A stretch of 64,000 nt of DNA from Burkholderiaceae bacterium 26 (GTDB lineage: Bacteria; Pseudomonadota; Gammaproteobacteria; Burkholderiales; Burkholderiaceae). Made by a program: the position numbers and the translations under genes. Positions 19,474-27,539 of this stretch are shown here, piece by piece; position 1 is the first letter of the stretch, and every line of letters starts with the position of its first letter. The stretch lies in assembly GCA_000955795.1 (NCBI GenBank), contig JYOB01000005.1, forward strand, positions 96,786 to 160,785. Reading direction: 5' to 3'. The notes beneath the pieces were generated by a model. The model made no database searches and was not told where the DNA came from. It was given only the letters and a program-made list of their open reading frames with translations.

Positions 19474-20874
19474 ATGGCCGAGAAGAAGGTGGAGACAACC
19501 GGGCTGCTGGGCTGGATCGATGCACGCTTCCCGGCATCGGAGCTGTGGAAGGCGCATCTGTCGGAGTACTACGCGCCGAAGAATTTCAACTTTTGGTATT
19601 TCTTTGGTTCCCTGGCGCTGCTGGTGCTGGTGATCCAGATCGTCACGGGCATCTTCCTGGTGATGAACTACAAGCCGGACGGCACGCTCAACGCCGCTGG
19701 CATCCCCGTCGCCTACGCGAGCGTGGAATTCATCATGCGCGAGGTGCCGTGGGGCTGGCTGGTGCGGTACATGCACTCGACCGGCGCTTCGGCGTTCTTC
19801 ATCGTCGTGTATATGCACATGTTCCGCGGCATGCTGTACGGCTCGTACCGTAAGCCGCGCGAGCTGGTCTGGATCTTCGGCTGCCTGATCTTCCTGTGCC
19901 TGATGGCCGAAGCCTTCATGGGCTATCTGCTGCCATGGGGCCAGATGTCGTACTGGGGCGCGCAGGTGATCGTGAACCTGTTCTCCGCTATCCCGCTGAT
20001 CGGCCCGGACCTGTCGCTGTGGATCCGCGGCGACTACGTGGTGTCCGACGCGACGCTGAACCGCTTCTTCTCGTTCCACGTCATCGCTGTGCCCCTGGTG
20101 TTGCTGGGCCTGGTGGTAGCGCACATTATCGCGCTGCACGAAGTGGGCTCCAACAACCCGGACGGCGTCGAGATCAAGGCCAAGAAGGATGAGCGCGGCA
20201 TTCCGCTCGACGGCATTCCGTTCCACCCGTATTACTCGGTGCACGACGTCGTCGGCGTCGCGGTCTTCCTGTTCATCTTCAGCGCGATCGTGTTCTTCGC
20301 GCCGGAAATGGGCGGCTACTTCCTGGAAGCCAATAACTTCATCCCGGCAGACTCGCTGAAGACGCCGCTGCATATTGCGCCGGTCTGGTACTTCACGCCG
20401 TTCTACTCGATGCTGCGCGCGACTACGTCGGACTTCCTGCCGTGGCTGTGGGGCTTCATCGCGATCATGCTGGGTCTGCTGTTCGTGCGTTCCAAGAGCA
20501 TGAAGGTCAAGGGCGTGGCGGTAGCTGTGGCCGTGGTCTTGGCTCTGGGCTTCGCTTTCATCGACGCGAAGTTCTGGGGTGTGGTGGTGATGGGCGGTTC
20601 GGTGGTGATCTTCTTCTTCCTGCCGTGGCTGGATCAGTCGCCGGTCAAGTCGATCCGCTATCGCCCGGGCTTCCACAAGACGCTGCTGATCCTCTTCGTG
20701 ATCGCCTTTGCGGTGCTGGGCTATCTGGGCATTCAGCCGCCGAGCCCGATCGGTTCGATCATCTCGCAGATCGGCACCATTCTGTACTTCGCGTTCTTCC
20801 TCGCGATGCCGATCTGGAGCCAGATCGGGACGTTCAAGCCAGTGCCTGAGCGCGTCACATTCACGCCGCACTGA
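19474..20874 (+). CDS. petB: Ubiquinol-cytochrome c reductase cytochrome b subunit
   Basis: Membrane core of bc1 carrying the two b haems and both quinone sites. It is 466 residues from ATG 19474, which has an AAGGAGAG site 8 nt upstream; TTG 19468 is in frame but overlaps the petA stop. Haem-ligand helices are visible (VRYMHSTGASAFFIVVYMHM near 94 and FFSFHVIAVPLVLLG near 200). The Qo motif region around PYYSVHDVVG is followed by further hydrophobic segments. An extended C-terminal helical part is usual for proteobacterial PetB. Confidence 0.96.
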   Translation: MAEKKVETTGLLGWIDARFPASELWKAHLSEYYAPKNFNFWYFFGSLALLVLVIQIVTGIFLVMNYKPDGTLNAAGIPVAYASVEFIMREVPWGWLVRYMHSTGASAFFIVVYMHMFRGMLYGSYRKPRELVWIFGCLIFLCLMAEAFMGYLLPWGQMSYWGAQVIVNLFSAIPLIGPDLSLWIRGDYVVSDATLNRFFSFHVIAVPLVLLGLVVAHIIALHEVGSNNPDGVEIKAKKDERGIPLDGIPFHPYYSVHDVVGVAVFLFIFSAIVFFAPEMGGYFLEANNFIPADSLKTPLHIAPVWYFTPFYSMLRATTSDFLPWLWGFIAIMLGLLFVRSKSMKVKGVAVAVAVVLALGFAFIDAKFWGVVVMGGSVVIFFFLPWLDQSPVKSIRYRPGFHKTLLILFVIAFAVLGYLGIQPPSPIGSIISQIGTILYFAFFLAMPIWSQIGTFKPVPERVTFTPH

Positions 20875-20911
20875 TTCGAGCCGAGCACAAGGACCCATGA
20901 AGGACACAAGA

Positions 20912-21655
20912 ATGAAAAAGCTGCTTGCGATTTTCGCCTTGGCCGGTCTCGTGTTTGCCGCGCCTGTGATGGCCAATGAGGGCGGCGTGCCGCTCGATCC
21001 GGCGCCCAACCAGTCCAGCGACACGTCTGCGCTGCAGCGCGGTGCCAAGCTGTTCGTCAACTATTGCCTGAACTGCCACGGCGCCAGCGCCATGCGCTAC
21101 AACCGCCTGCGCGACATCGGTTTGAGCGAGGAGCAGATCAAGCAAAACCTGCTGTTCTCGTCAGACAAGGTCGGCGACACGATGCACATCGCCATGGACC
21201 GCGAGGACGCGAAGAAGTGGTTTGGTGCCGTACCGCCGGACCTGTCGGTGATTGCCCGGGCGCGCGGCAGCGACTGGCTCTACACCTACCTTCGCACGTT
21301 CTACCGTGACGACACGCGTCCGACCGGCTGGAACAACCTGGTCTTCGACAAGGTCGGCATGCCGCATGTGCTGTGGGAGCTGCAAGGCCAGCAAGTGCCG
21401 AAGTACGCCGAAGTGAAGTCCGAGCATGGCGAAGCCGAGAAGAAGCTCGTCGGCCTTGAAGTGACGGTCCCGGGCAAGATGAACAAGGTCGAATATGACC
21501 AGGCAGTCGCCGATCTGGTCAGTTATTTGGACTGGATGGCTGAGCCTGCGGGCAACCTGCGCAAGCGCCTCGGCGTCTGGGTATTGCTGTTCATTGGCGT
21601 GTTCTTCGTGCTGGCCTGGCGCCTGAATGCGGCCTATTGGAAGGACATCAAGTAA
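20912..21655 (+). CDS. petC: Ubiquinol-cytochrome c reductase cytochrome c1 subunit
   Basis: Haem-c subunit that passes electrons from the Rieske protein to soluble cytochrome c. From ATG 20912 it has 247 residues with a signal peptide MKKLLAIFALAGLVFAAPVMA. The haem-binding CxxCH is in NYCLNCHGASAMRY near 52, and a C-terminal anchor helix (GVWVLLFIGVFFVLAWRL) holds it in the membrane. ATG 20897 (five codons upstream, weaker spacing to its AAGGA) is a possible alternative start. It ends the petABC operon. Confidence 0.95.
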   Translation: MKKLLAIFALAGLVFAAPVMANEGGVPLDPAPNQSSDTSALQRGAKLFVNYCLNCHGASAMRYNRLRDIGLSEEQIKQNLLFSSDKVGDTMHIAMDREDAKKWFGAVPPDLSVIARARGSDWLYTYLRTFYRDDTRPTGWNNLVFDKVGMPHVLWELQGQQVPKYAEVKSEHGEAEKKLVGLEVTVPGKMNKVEYDQAVADLVSYLDWMAEPAGNLRKRLGVWVLLFIGVFFVLAWRLNAAYWKDIK

Positions 21656-21673
21656 AATCCGTGTTTTCCGGGC

Positions 21674-21725
21674 AAGGGCTAGGCCGGTGGAGAACTGGCT
21701 CTAGCCCTTTGCCTTTTCGCTTTTG
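21674..21725 (+). terminator. Intrinsic terminator of petABC
   Basis: AAGGGCTAG (21674-21682) pairs with CTAGCCCTT (21701-21709), with an inner GCC/GGC. It is followed by the T-rich stretch TTGCCTTTTCGCTTTT. Confidence 0.75.
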
Positions 21726-21804
21726 TGCCGTGGCGATGTCATTTGTCGTCACGGCTGTACCGTCATAGGGCCGCCCCCGGCCCATGCGCCAAGGAACTAC
21801 AACC

Positions 21805-22416
21805 ATGATGGTCTTGTACTCGGGCACCACTTGCCCGTTCTCGCAGCGTTGCCGCCTCGTCCTGTTCGAAAAGGGCATGGATTTCGAGATTCGCGACGTC
21901 GATCTCTTCAACAAGCCGGAAGATATCGCGGTGATGAACCCGTACGGCCAGGTGCCCATCCTGGTTGAGCGCGACCTGATTCTGTACGAGTCGAACATCA
22001 TCAACGAGTACATCGACGAGCGCTTCCCGCACCCGCAGCTGATGCCGGCCGATCCGGTGCAGCGCGCCCGCGCCCGCCTGTTCCTGTTCAACTTCGAGAA
22101 GGAACTGTTCACGCACGTCTCCGTGCTCGAGAACGAAAAGGGCAAGGCCGCCGAGAAGAATCACGAGAAGGCACGTGCGGCCATCCGTGACCGCCTTACG
22201 CAGCTGGCTCCGATCTTCCTGAAGAACAAGTACATGCTGGGCGAAGAGTTCTCGATGCTGGACGTGGCGATTGCGCCGCTGCTGTGGCGTCTGGACCACT
22301 ACGGCATTGAGGTCTCCAAGAATGCGGCCCCGCTGATGAAATACGCTGAGCGTATCTTCAGCCGTCCGGCGTATATTGAAGCGCTGACGCCGTCGGAAAA
22401 GGTCATGCGCCGCTGA
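21805..22416 (+). CDS. sspA: Stringent starvation protein A (GST-fold)
   Basis: A glutathione S-transferase-fold protein that binds RNA polymerase and is needed for stationary-phase and acid-stress expression in E. coli. It is 203 residues from ATG 21805, preceded by AAGGAAC at 21791. The thioredoxin-like N-terminal half starts MVLYSGTTCPFSQRCRLVLFEKGM and includes NPYGQVPILVERDLILYESNIINEYI. A helical half with ML(G)EEFSMLDVAIAPLLWRL follows. It is paired with sspB as usual. Confidence 0.94.
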   Translation: MMVLYSGTTCPFSQRCRLVLFEKGMDFEIRDVDLFNKPEDIAVMNPYGQVPILVERDLILYESNIINEYIDERFPHPQLMPADPVQRARARLFLFNFEKELFTHVSVLENEKGKAAEKNHEKARAAIRDRLTQLAPIFLKNKYMLGEEFSMLDVAIAPLLWRLDHYGIEVSKNAAPLMKYAERIFSRPAYIEALTPSEKVMRR

Positions 22417-22488
22417 TTGCCGCTGGGTCGCCGGTCTCGCCCGGGTTGCACGTGTGCGCGGCCGCGCCCAACGGTCACTGATTTCATC

Positions 22489-22986
22489 ATGTCGGAAACA
22501 TCCACCAAGCCCTATCTGATCCGTGCCATCTATGAATGGTGCACGGATAACGGCTTCACGCCGTACATCGCTGTCTTCGTCGACAAGAGCACCAACGTGC
22601 CGCGCGAGTTCGTCAAGAACGACGAAATCGTGCTGAACGTGAGCTTTGACGCGACCAGTCAGCTCGACATGGGCAACGAGTGGATCACGTTCCACGCGCG
22701 GTTCTCGGGCGTGTCGCGCAAGATCGAGGTGCCGATCGAAAACGTACTTGCCGTGTATGCGCGCGAGAACGGGCAGGGTATGGCATTCCCGGTAGAGCGC
22801 AGCACGCCGACGACACAGGCCGCGACCGAACGCGAGAATAATCCGCCGCCCAAGCTGGCCGCGGTGGACTCTGAGTCGGTGCCTGCGCCGGTCCCTGTCG
22901 AAGCGGAAACCGGCCCGGAAGACGAACCGACACCGCCGAATGTGCCGCGCATCGGTGGCAAGCCCGCACTAAAGGTCGTCAAGTAA
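22489..22986 (+). CDS. sspB: ClpXP protease specificity-enhancing factor SspB
   Basis: Adaptor that delivers SsrA-tagged peptides to ClpXP. It is 165 residues from ATG 22489. The N-terminal fold begins TKPYLIRAIYEWCTDNGFTPYI and includes the groove segment ARFSGVSRKIEVPIENVLAVYARENG. A disordered acidic/proline linker leads to the C-terminal ClpX-binding tail IGGKPALKVVK, close to that of the E. coli protein. The upstream extension to 22417 is not family-like. Confidence 0.95.
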   Translation: MSETSTKPYLIRAIYEWCTDNGFTPYIAVFVDKSTNVPREFVKNDEIVLNVSFDATSQLDMGNEWITFHARFSGVSRKIEVPIENVLAVYARENGQGMAFPVERSTPTTQAATERENNPPPKLAAVDSESVPAPVPVEAETGPEDEPTPPNVPRIGGKPALKVVK

Positions 22987-23015
22987 CGCGTGTTAGGTTA
23001 GAATCGCGTTTCTTT

Positions 23016-23091
<76 letters not shown>

Positions 23092-23096
23092 GCATC

Positions 23097-23134
23097 ACGA
23101 AAACGGTCTCCCTTGCGGAGGCCGTTTTCTTTTG
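23097..23134 (+). terminator. Intrinsic terminator after tRNA-Thr
   Basis: GAAAACGG and CCGTTTTC pair, with inner CTCC/GGAG around a short loop, followed by TTTTGT. Confidence 0.88.
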
Positions 23135-23162
23135 TCCGGCGGCCCGTTCAACTTTGCGAGCC

Positions 23163-23492
23163 TCAACCGCGCCGCACCCAGATTACCTTGCCGCCCTGAA
23201 TGCCCAGATTGCGGCGCTCTTCTCGGTAGTCCATGGTGCCGGGCAGGGCTTTGCCGTCGCGCTCGCTGATGCGCCAGAGGCAGCCGTTGAGCAGGGCGGC
23301 GGCGTCCTGTTCGGATTTGCCGATCAAGGCGCTGTCAGGACCTGCGGCCGCCTGACAAGTGGCCGTGGCTGGTGTGTGTTCGGTCATCTTGGATTCGGCC
23401 CCGTTCCTGGTCTGTTCTGAGACTGCCGTCGAGCAGCCCGCCATGCCCGCTATTGCAGCAATCGTAGTGAGCAGCGTTGCTAAGCGCGTCAT
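23163..23492 (-). CDS. Lipoprotein with I78-type peptidase-inhibitor domain
   Basis: A 109-residue protein with a lipoprotein signal (LTTIAAIAGMAGC, Cys near residue 20), a short linker and a C-terminal domain containing ALIGKSEQDA and GTMDYREERRNLGIQGGKVIWV. These match the pattern of the I78 inhibitor family (a Gly-x-TMDYR-x-x-R core, then a gkV strand), whose fungal member inhibits elastase. ATG 23492 has GGAGG four bases upstream; the longer frame to 23531 lacks such a site. The inhibitor role in this organism is inference. Transcription is convergent with the tRNA. Confidence 0.75.
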   Translation of the reverse strand: MTRLATLLTTIAAIAGMAGCSTAVSEQTRNGAESKMTEHTPATATCQAAAGPDSALIGKSEQDAAALLNGCLWRISERDGKALPGTMDYREERRNLGIQGGKVIWVRRG

Positions 23493-23700
23493 ACAACCTC
23501 CGTCTGATATCGCTGTGGCGAGCGCCCCCACGTGATGCGCTCGATCGTGACGGCAGTGTACCGATACCGACTTGCGAGACGCCTCTCATCGGGTTGTTGC
23601 CGTCGCGCAATGGGCTTCGTAACAGCTCCAAGAAAACGCTTGCCGCCGTCAACGAGACTTTGTTACTCTGCGCCCCGTCATAGCTACGGAGTGCATCTCC

Positions 23701-23739
23701 ATGGACAGTTGTTCTAGTCGATCCTCGATCGCACATTGA
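23701..23739 (+). CDS. Possible 12-codon leader peptide upstream of the OprB-type porin
   Basis: ATG 23701, with GGAG at 23688-23691, opens a 12-residue frame MDSCSSRSSIAH ending in TGA. It is followed by a two-tier hairpin at 23776-23810 and a second stem at about 23813-23835. A frame with the same MDS-S-R beginning occurs at 25390. Translation is unproven; the resemblance between the two sites is the reason for listing it. Confidence 0.3.
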   Translation: MDSCSSRSSIAH

Positions 23740-23775
23740 ACGGCTAGACAGTCTCGGCGCACCGTCTTCGCGCCT

Positions 23776-23835
23776 CACCACTGCCTAGCCGTATTGCACG
23801 GCGGGTGGTGGCGCTTGCGTAGGTTCTCTGCGCAA
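23776..23835 (+). promoter_or_regulatory. Structured leader hairpins upstream of the OprB-type porin
   Basis: CACCAC (23776-23781) pairs with GTGGTG (23805-23810), enclosing GCCGT/ACGGC (23788-23802) with loop ATTGC. CTTGCG and CGCAAG form a second stem just downstream. The gap 23493-23960 holds these structures and the short frame at 23701, with no other gene visible. There is no T-run, so an RNA leader is more likely than a terminator. Confidence 0.45.
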
Positions 23836-23960
23836 GTCCCTTCCTGAATTCGATTGTTGTATCCGGCACAGCCGCGTGGCTGCGTGCGTTTGCGCGCGCC
23901 GTGACGCGGCGCGGCCGGCGTTCGCCTACGCCTGTCAGAGAAACGGGCGGGGGAGGTCTC

Positions 23961-25373
23961 ATGCTGTTTCTCTCGATGCTGCAGTACGTTTGGGTCGCGG
24001 TGCGTCCGCTGGTTTGGGTTCGCTTGCTGATGGGCGCAGCGGCCATTGTGTCGGTGATGTCGATGGCGCATGCGGCGGATGTACCCGCTTCAGCGGGTGA
24101 CGTTTCGCGCATCGCCAGCGGCGAACTGGACGACCGTTTCGGTTTCCATGGCCAAACCACCTACGTGTGGCAACGCAAACCTGCATTCGACGCTGCGGTC
24201 AGCGGCGGCAACAGCCTCGGCGCCGCCCGCGCCAAGAGCTATTCCTTCACGGCCACACTCGACTTGGGCATGCGCTTGTGGAAGGGCGCCGAGTTCCACT
24301 TCAACCCCGAGGTCGCGCAGGGCGTGGCGTTCTCGGAGCTGCATGGCCTCGGTGGCTTGCCCAACGGCGAGCTGGCCAAGACGGCCGGGACGAATCCAAC
24401 GCTGTACCGCGCGCGCGCTTTCCTGCGCCAGACGTGGGGCCTCGGTGGCGACACGGAAAAGGTCGACGCCGATTTCAACCAGTTCGCCAACGTCGTCGAC
24501 AAGCGCCGTGTGGTGCTGACTGCCGGCGACTTCGCCGTGCCCGATGTGTTTGATGCGGTGTCTTATGCGCAAGACCCGCGCACGCAGTTCTTGAACTGGT
24601 CGTTCATGGCGCATCCGTCGTTCGACTATCCCGCCGATGCGCGTGGCTACAACTGGGGCGTGGCGCTTGAGTACATCGACAGCGAGAACGGTTGGGCCGT
24701 GCGCGCTGGCCGCTTCCTGCAGCCGGAACAATCGAACGGGTTGCCGCTCGACACGCGATTCCTCAAGCACTACGGCGACATCCTCGAGCTGGAGAAGCGC
24801 TACACGCTGTTCGGCCAGGAAGGCACGGCGCGGTTGCTCGGTTGGCGCAACGAGGCGCATATGGGCCGATTTGACGATGCGATGGCACTTGGCGCCGCCA
24901 CGGGTGCGGCGCCCGACGTTGGGCTGGTGCGCAAGGCACACGCAAAGCTGGGCGTTGGCATTTCGTTCGAACAGAAAGCCGGCGACAACCTCGGCCTGTT
25001 CGCACGCCTGAACTGGTCGGACGACAAGACCGAGACGTACGCCTTTACCGAAGTCGGCCGGAGCGTGTCGTTTGGTGGATTGCTCAAGGGCGCCACTTGG
25101 CACCGTCCGAACGATGTGCTGGGCGTGGCCGTCGCGGTGAACATGCTGGGGCCGGATCACCGCGCCTATCTGGCCGCGGGCGGCAGCGGCGCGTTCCTTG
25201 GCGATGGCGGCTTGAACTATGGCCCCGAGCGCGTGCTGGAAGTGTTCTACAGCTTGCAGGTAACCAAGGCCCTGGCGATCAGCCCGGATTTCCAACTCAT
25301 TCAGAACCCGGGCTACAACCGCGATCGCGGTCCGGCCAAGTTCGTGGGCGTACGCGTCCACGCCGAGTTCTAA
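23961..25373 (+). CDS. OprB-family outer-membrane porin
   Basis: A 470-residue beta-barrel precursor. The signal sequence ends near MSMAHAAD (about residue 38), followed by a family-typical block FGFHGQTTYVWQRKPAF and the OprB-like segments NPEVAQGVAFSELHGLGGLPNGELAK and FRARAFLRQTWGLGG (here YRARAFLRQTWGLGG). It ends VGVRVHAEF with terminal Phe. OprB proteins admit sugars, but this branch is often found beside metal transporters, and here an Nramp-type gene follows, so a metal-ion role is possible. ATG 23961 has GGGGGAGG just upstream. Confidence 0.88.
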   Translation: MLFLSMLQYVWVAVRPLVWVRLLMGAAAIVSVMSMAHAADVPASAGDVSRIASGELDDRFGFHGQTTYVWQRKPAFDAAVSGGNSLGAARAKSYSFTATLDLGMRLWKGAEFHFNPEVAQGVAFSELHGLGGLPNGELAKTAGTNPTLYRARAFLRQTWGLGGDTEKVDADFNQFANVVDKRRVVLTAGDFAVPDVFDAVSYAQDPRTQFLNWSFMAHPSFDYPADARGYNWGVALEYIDSENGWAVRAGRFLQPEQSNGLPLDTRFLKHYGDILELEKRYTLFGQEGTARLLGWRNEAHMGRFDDAMALGAATGAAPDVGLVRKAHAKLGVGISFEQKAGDNLGLFARLNWSDDKTETYAFTEVGRSVSFGGLLKGATWHRPNDVLGVAVAVNMLGPDHRAYLAAGGSGAFLGDGGLNYGPERVLEVFYSLQVTKALAISPDFQLIQNPGYNRDRGPAKFVGVRVHAEF

Positions 25374-25389
25374 CCGTAGGAGGACCCAT

Positions 25390-25434
25390 ATGGACAGTCC
25401 GAGTCGACCTTACCGAACGTCTTTTTCTCACTAG
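25390..25434 (+). CDS. Possible 14-codon peptide directly after the porin gene
   Basis: ATG 25390 begins 16 nt after the porin stop and has an ideal AGGAGG at 25378-25383, six bases upstream. The frame MDSPSRPYRTSFSH ends in TAG. A two-tier hairpin follows at 25461-25490. The strong ribosome site serving so short a frame suggests a leader peptide or an uncharacterised micropeptide; there is no direct proof of expression. Confidence 0.4.
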   Translation: MDSPSRPYRTSFSH

Positions 25435-25460
25435 GCGAGTCCGCCGCACGGTTGTTCCCT

Positions 25461-25490
25461 GCTGCTGACTTGCCGCCCTGGCAAGGCAGC
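25461..25490 (+). promoter_or_regulatory. Two-tier hairpin between the porin and Nramp-type genes
   Basis: CTTGCC (25469-25474) pairs with GGCAAG (25480-25485) around GCCCT, and GCTGC (25461-25465) pairs with GCAGC (25486-25490). No T-run follows, so it may be a regulatory or RNA-processing element rather than a terminator. It mirrors the hairpin upstream of the porin in placement after a short MDS frame. Confidence 0.45.
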
Positions 25491-25595
25491 GGTGTCTGCA
25501 TCGCTCCTTGATCGTTTCGACTATGCCGCCGCGTGTTCAACGCGCGCGGCCATTGCTGCGTGCCGGGCGTCTATGCACGCGGCGAGGAGTGTGTC

Positions 25596-25802
25596 ATGCG
25601 CAAATTCAATATTCCCGCTCGTCGTTTCTCGGCGATCGCGCTGCCGTTCAGTTCGCCGTTTGTGCAGGCCCGGGCGGGTGTGCCCGAGCGTGCCGACGCC
25701 GCGTCGACCACGTCCAACCGGCGCGCCGGTGACGGCGGCCAAACGCTTTCCAACCACGGCTACGCGGCCGCGGCCATCCGGCTCTCGCGCACCTATTGGT
25801 AG
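25596..25802 (+). CDS. Small possibly exported protein, unknown
   Basis: A 68-residue frame starting MRKFNIPARRFSAIALPF with a GAGGAG ribosome site about eight bases upstream. The N-terminus has basic residues then a short hydrophobic stretch, weakly like a signal peptide; the remainder is Ala/Ser/Arg-rich with no recognised motif. It lies between the porin and Nramp genes, 45 nt before the latter. It could be a real small gene or a chance frame. Confidence 0.4.
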   Translation: MRKFNIPARRFSAIALPFSSPFVQARAGVPERADAASTTSNRRAGDGGQTLSNHGYAAAAIRLSRTYW

Positions 25803-25847
25803 TTCAACGGCGGGTAATCCGACAACACAACACAAACGGAGGTCGAT

Positions 25848-27491
25848 ATGACCCAATTCGCTTCGGGCATCGACGCGCCACCACGTCACGCCGCGCTCGA
25901 CGATGCCCACGTGGGTGATATTCGCGGCGCGCTCGGCACCATCGCGCACCACGATACGGGCGCACGTAATAGCTGGCGCGCGCGCTTGCGAACGCTGCTC
26001 GCCATCCTCGGGCCCGGCCTGATCGTGATGGTCGGCGACAACGACGCCGGCGCCTTCGGCACGTACACACAGGCTGGGCAGAACTACGGCACCACGCTGC
26101 TGTGGACGCTATTGCTGCTCATTCCGGTGCTGTACGTGAACCAGGAGATGGTGCTGCGCTTGGGCGCCGTCACGCGCGTTGGCCACGCGCGGTTGATCTT
26201 TGCGCGCTTCGGCAAGTTCTGGGGCAGCTTCTCCGTCATCGATCTGTTCCTCGTGAACGCGCTGACGCTCGTGACGGAGTTCATCGGCATCAGCCTGGCG
26301 CTCGAGTACCTCGGCATCCCGCGACATTGGGGCGTGTGCGCGGCGGCGGTGCTGGTGATGCTGGCCGCGTCCACCGGAGATTTCCGCCGCTTCGAGCGCT
26401 TTGCGCTGGTGCTGGTGGCGGGCAGCCTCACGCTCATCCCGGTGTTCGTGATGGTGCATCCGCCGATGGCGCAGGTGGCGCGCGATTTCTTCGTGCCGGC
26501 GCTGCCGGCGGGGGCACCGCTGGCCGAGGTGATGTTGCTGATCATCGCCATCGTGGGGACGACGGTGGCGCCGTGGCAGTTGTTCTTCCAGCAGAGCTAC
26601 GTGATCGACAAGCGCATCACCGCGCGTTTCATTCGCTATGAACGCGCCGATTTGTGGCTCGGCATTGTCCTCGTGATTGCCGGCGCGGTGGCAATGATCG
26701 CCTTCAGCGCTCAAGCCTTTCACGGCACGCCGGAGTTCGGCAACTACACCGATGCGCTCGGCACGGCGCACGGCCTGGAGCGCCACTCGGGCCGCTGGGC
26801 CGGCGTGCTGTTTGCGATTGCGCTGCTGGATGCCAGCATCATCGGCGCGTGCGCGGTGTCGTTGTCGACCGCGTATGCGATTGGCGATGTGTTTGCCGTC
26901 CGGCACTCCCTGCATCGCAAGCCGACGGAGGCCAAGGGTTTCTATGCCGTGTACTTCGGGCTGACGTTGCTGGCCGCAGGGCTGGTGCTGACACCGGGCG
27001 TGCCGCTCGGTCTGCTGACCAACGCCGTGCAATCGCTGGCAGGGGTGCTGTTGCCAAGCGCCACGGTGTTCCTGCTGCTGCTGTGCAACGACAAGGCTGT
27101 GTTGGGCCCGTGGACGAACGGTCGCGCGATGAACATCTTCACCGGCGGTGTGGTGGCTGTGCTGGTGATGTTGTCGGTCATCCTCACTGCCGCCGTGCTG
27201 TTCCCCGGCATTGGCGAATTCGAGATTGGCGCCATCCTGATCGGCGGCACGCTGATCGCGGTGGTGATGTCGCTCGTGCTGTGGCGTATCGGGCGACGTA
27301 CCCATCGGCCGCACCATCCGCGGCGCGTGAGTGTGCTGGATCGTGATCACTGGACCATGCCATCCCTCGAGCAGCTCACGCCTGCGCGCTGGACGCCACT
27401 CAAACGCACATGGATGTTTGTGCTGCGCGGTTACCTCGTTGTGGCGGCAGGGCTGGTGCTGGTGCGGATTGTTGGGCTCCTTAGCCAGTGA
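25848..27491 (+). CDS. Divergent Nramp-family transporter
   Basis: A 547-residue inner-membrane protein with about eleven to twelve helices. It aligns to the Nramp fold through GPGLIVMVG plus a TQAG block in helix 1 and GTTVAP in helix 6. The canonical metal ligands differ: DPGN of helix 1 reads DAGA (about 66-69) and MPHN of helix 6 reads APWQ (about 241-244). The Asn and Met ligands and the helix 6 His are therefore absent. Manganese or iron transport cannot be assumed; Nramp-related magnesium transporters also lack the Met. GGAGG precedes ATG 25848. The C-terminal 60 residues are an unusual basic cytoplasmic loop plus a last helix. Confidence 0.88.
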   Translation: MTQFASGIDAPPRHAALDDAHVGDIRGALGTIAHHDTGARNSWRARLRTLLAILGPGLIVMVGDNDAGAFGTYTQAGQNYGTTLLWTLLLLIPVLYVNQEMVLRLGAVTRVGHARLIFARFGKFWGSFSVIDLFLVNALTLVTEFIGISLALEYLGIPRHWGVCAAAVLVMLAASTGDFRRFERFALVLVAGSLTLIPVFVMVHPPMAQVARDFFVPALPAGAPLAEVMLLIIAIVGTTVAPWQLFFQQSYVIDKRITARFIRYERADLWLGIVLVIAGAVAMIAFSAQAFHGTPEFGNYTDALGTAHGLERHSGRWAGVLFAIALLDASIIGACAVSLSTAYAIGDVFAVRHSLHRKPTEAKGFYAVYFGLTLLAAGLVLTPGVPLGLLTNAVQSLAGVLLPSATVFLLLLCNDKAVLGPWTNGRAMNIFTGGVVAVLVMLSVILTAAVLFPGIGEFEIGAILIGGTLIAVVMSLVLWRIGRRTHRPHHPRRVSVLDRDHWTMPSLEQLTPARWTPLKRTWMFVLRGYLVVAAGLVLVRIVGLLSQ

Positions 27492-27509
27492 CGCCGTCCT
27501 GTGAAGGAC

Positions 27510-27534
27510 GAGGGAGCCATCTGGGTGGCTCCCC
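27510..27534 (+). terminator. Hairpin after the Nramp-type gene, possible terminator
   Basis: GGGAGCCA (27512-27519) and TGGCTCCC (27526-27533) form an 8-bp stem. There is no T-run directly after, so termination is uncertain. Confidence 0.4.
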
Positions 27535-27539
27535 AAGAT

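Noticed and set aside
25374-25595. A yybP-ykoY type manganese riboswitch ahead of the Nramp-type gene
   Set aside because: I could not find the conserved loop sequences of that class; only the two-tier hairpin and the short frame are visible.
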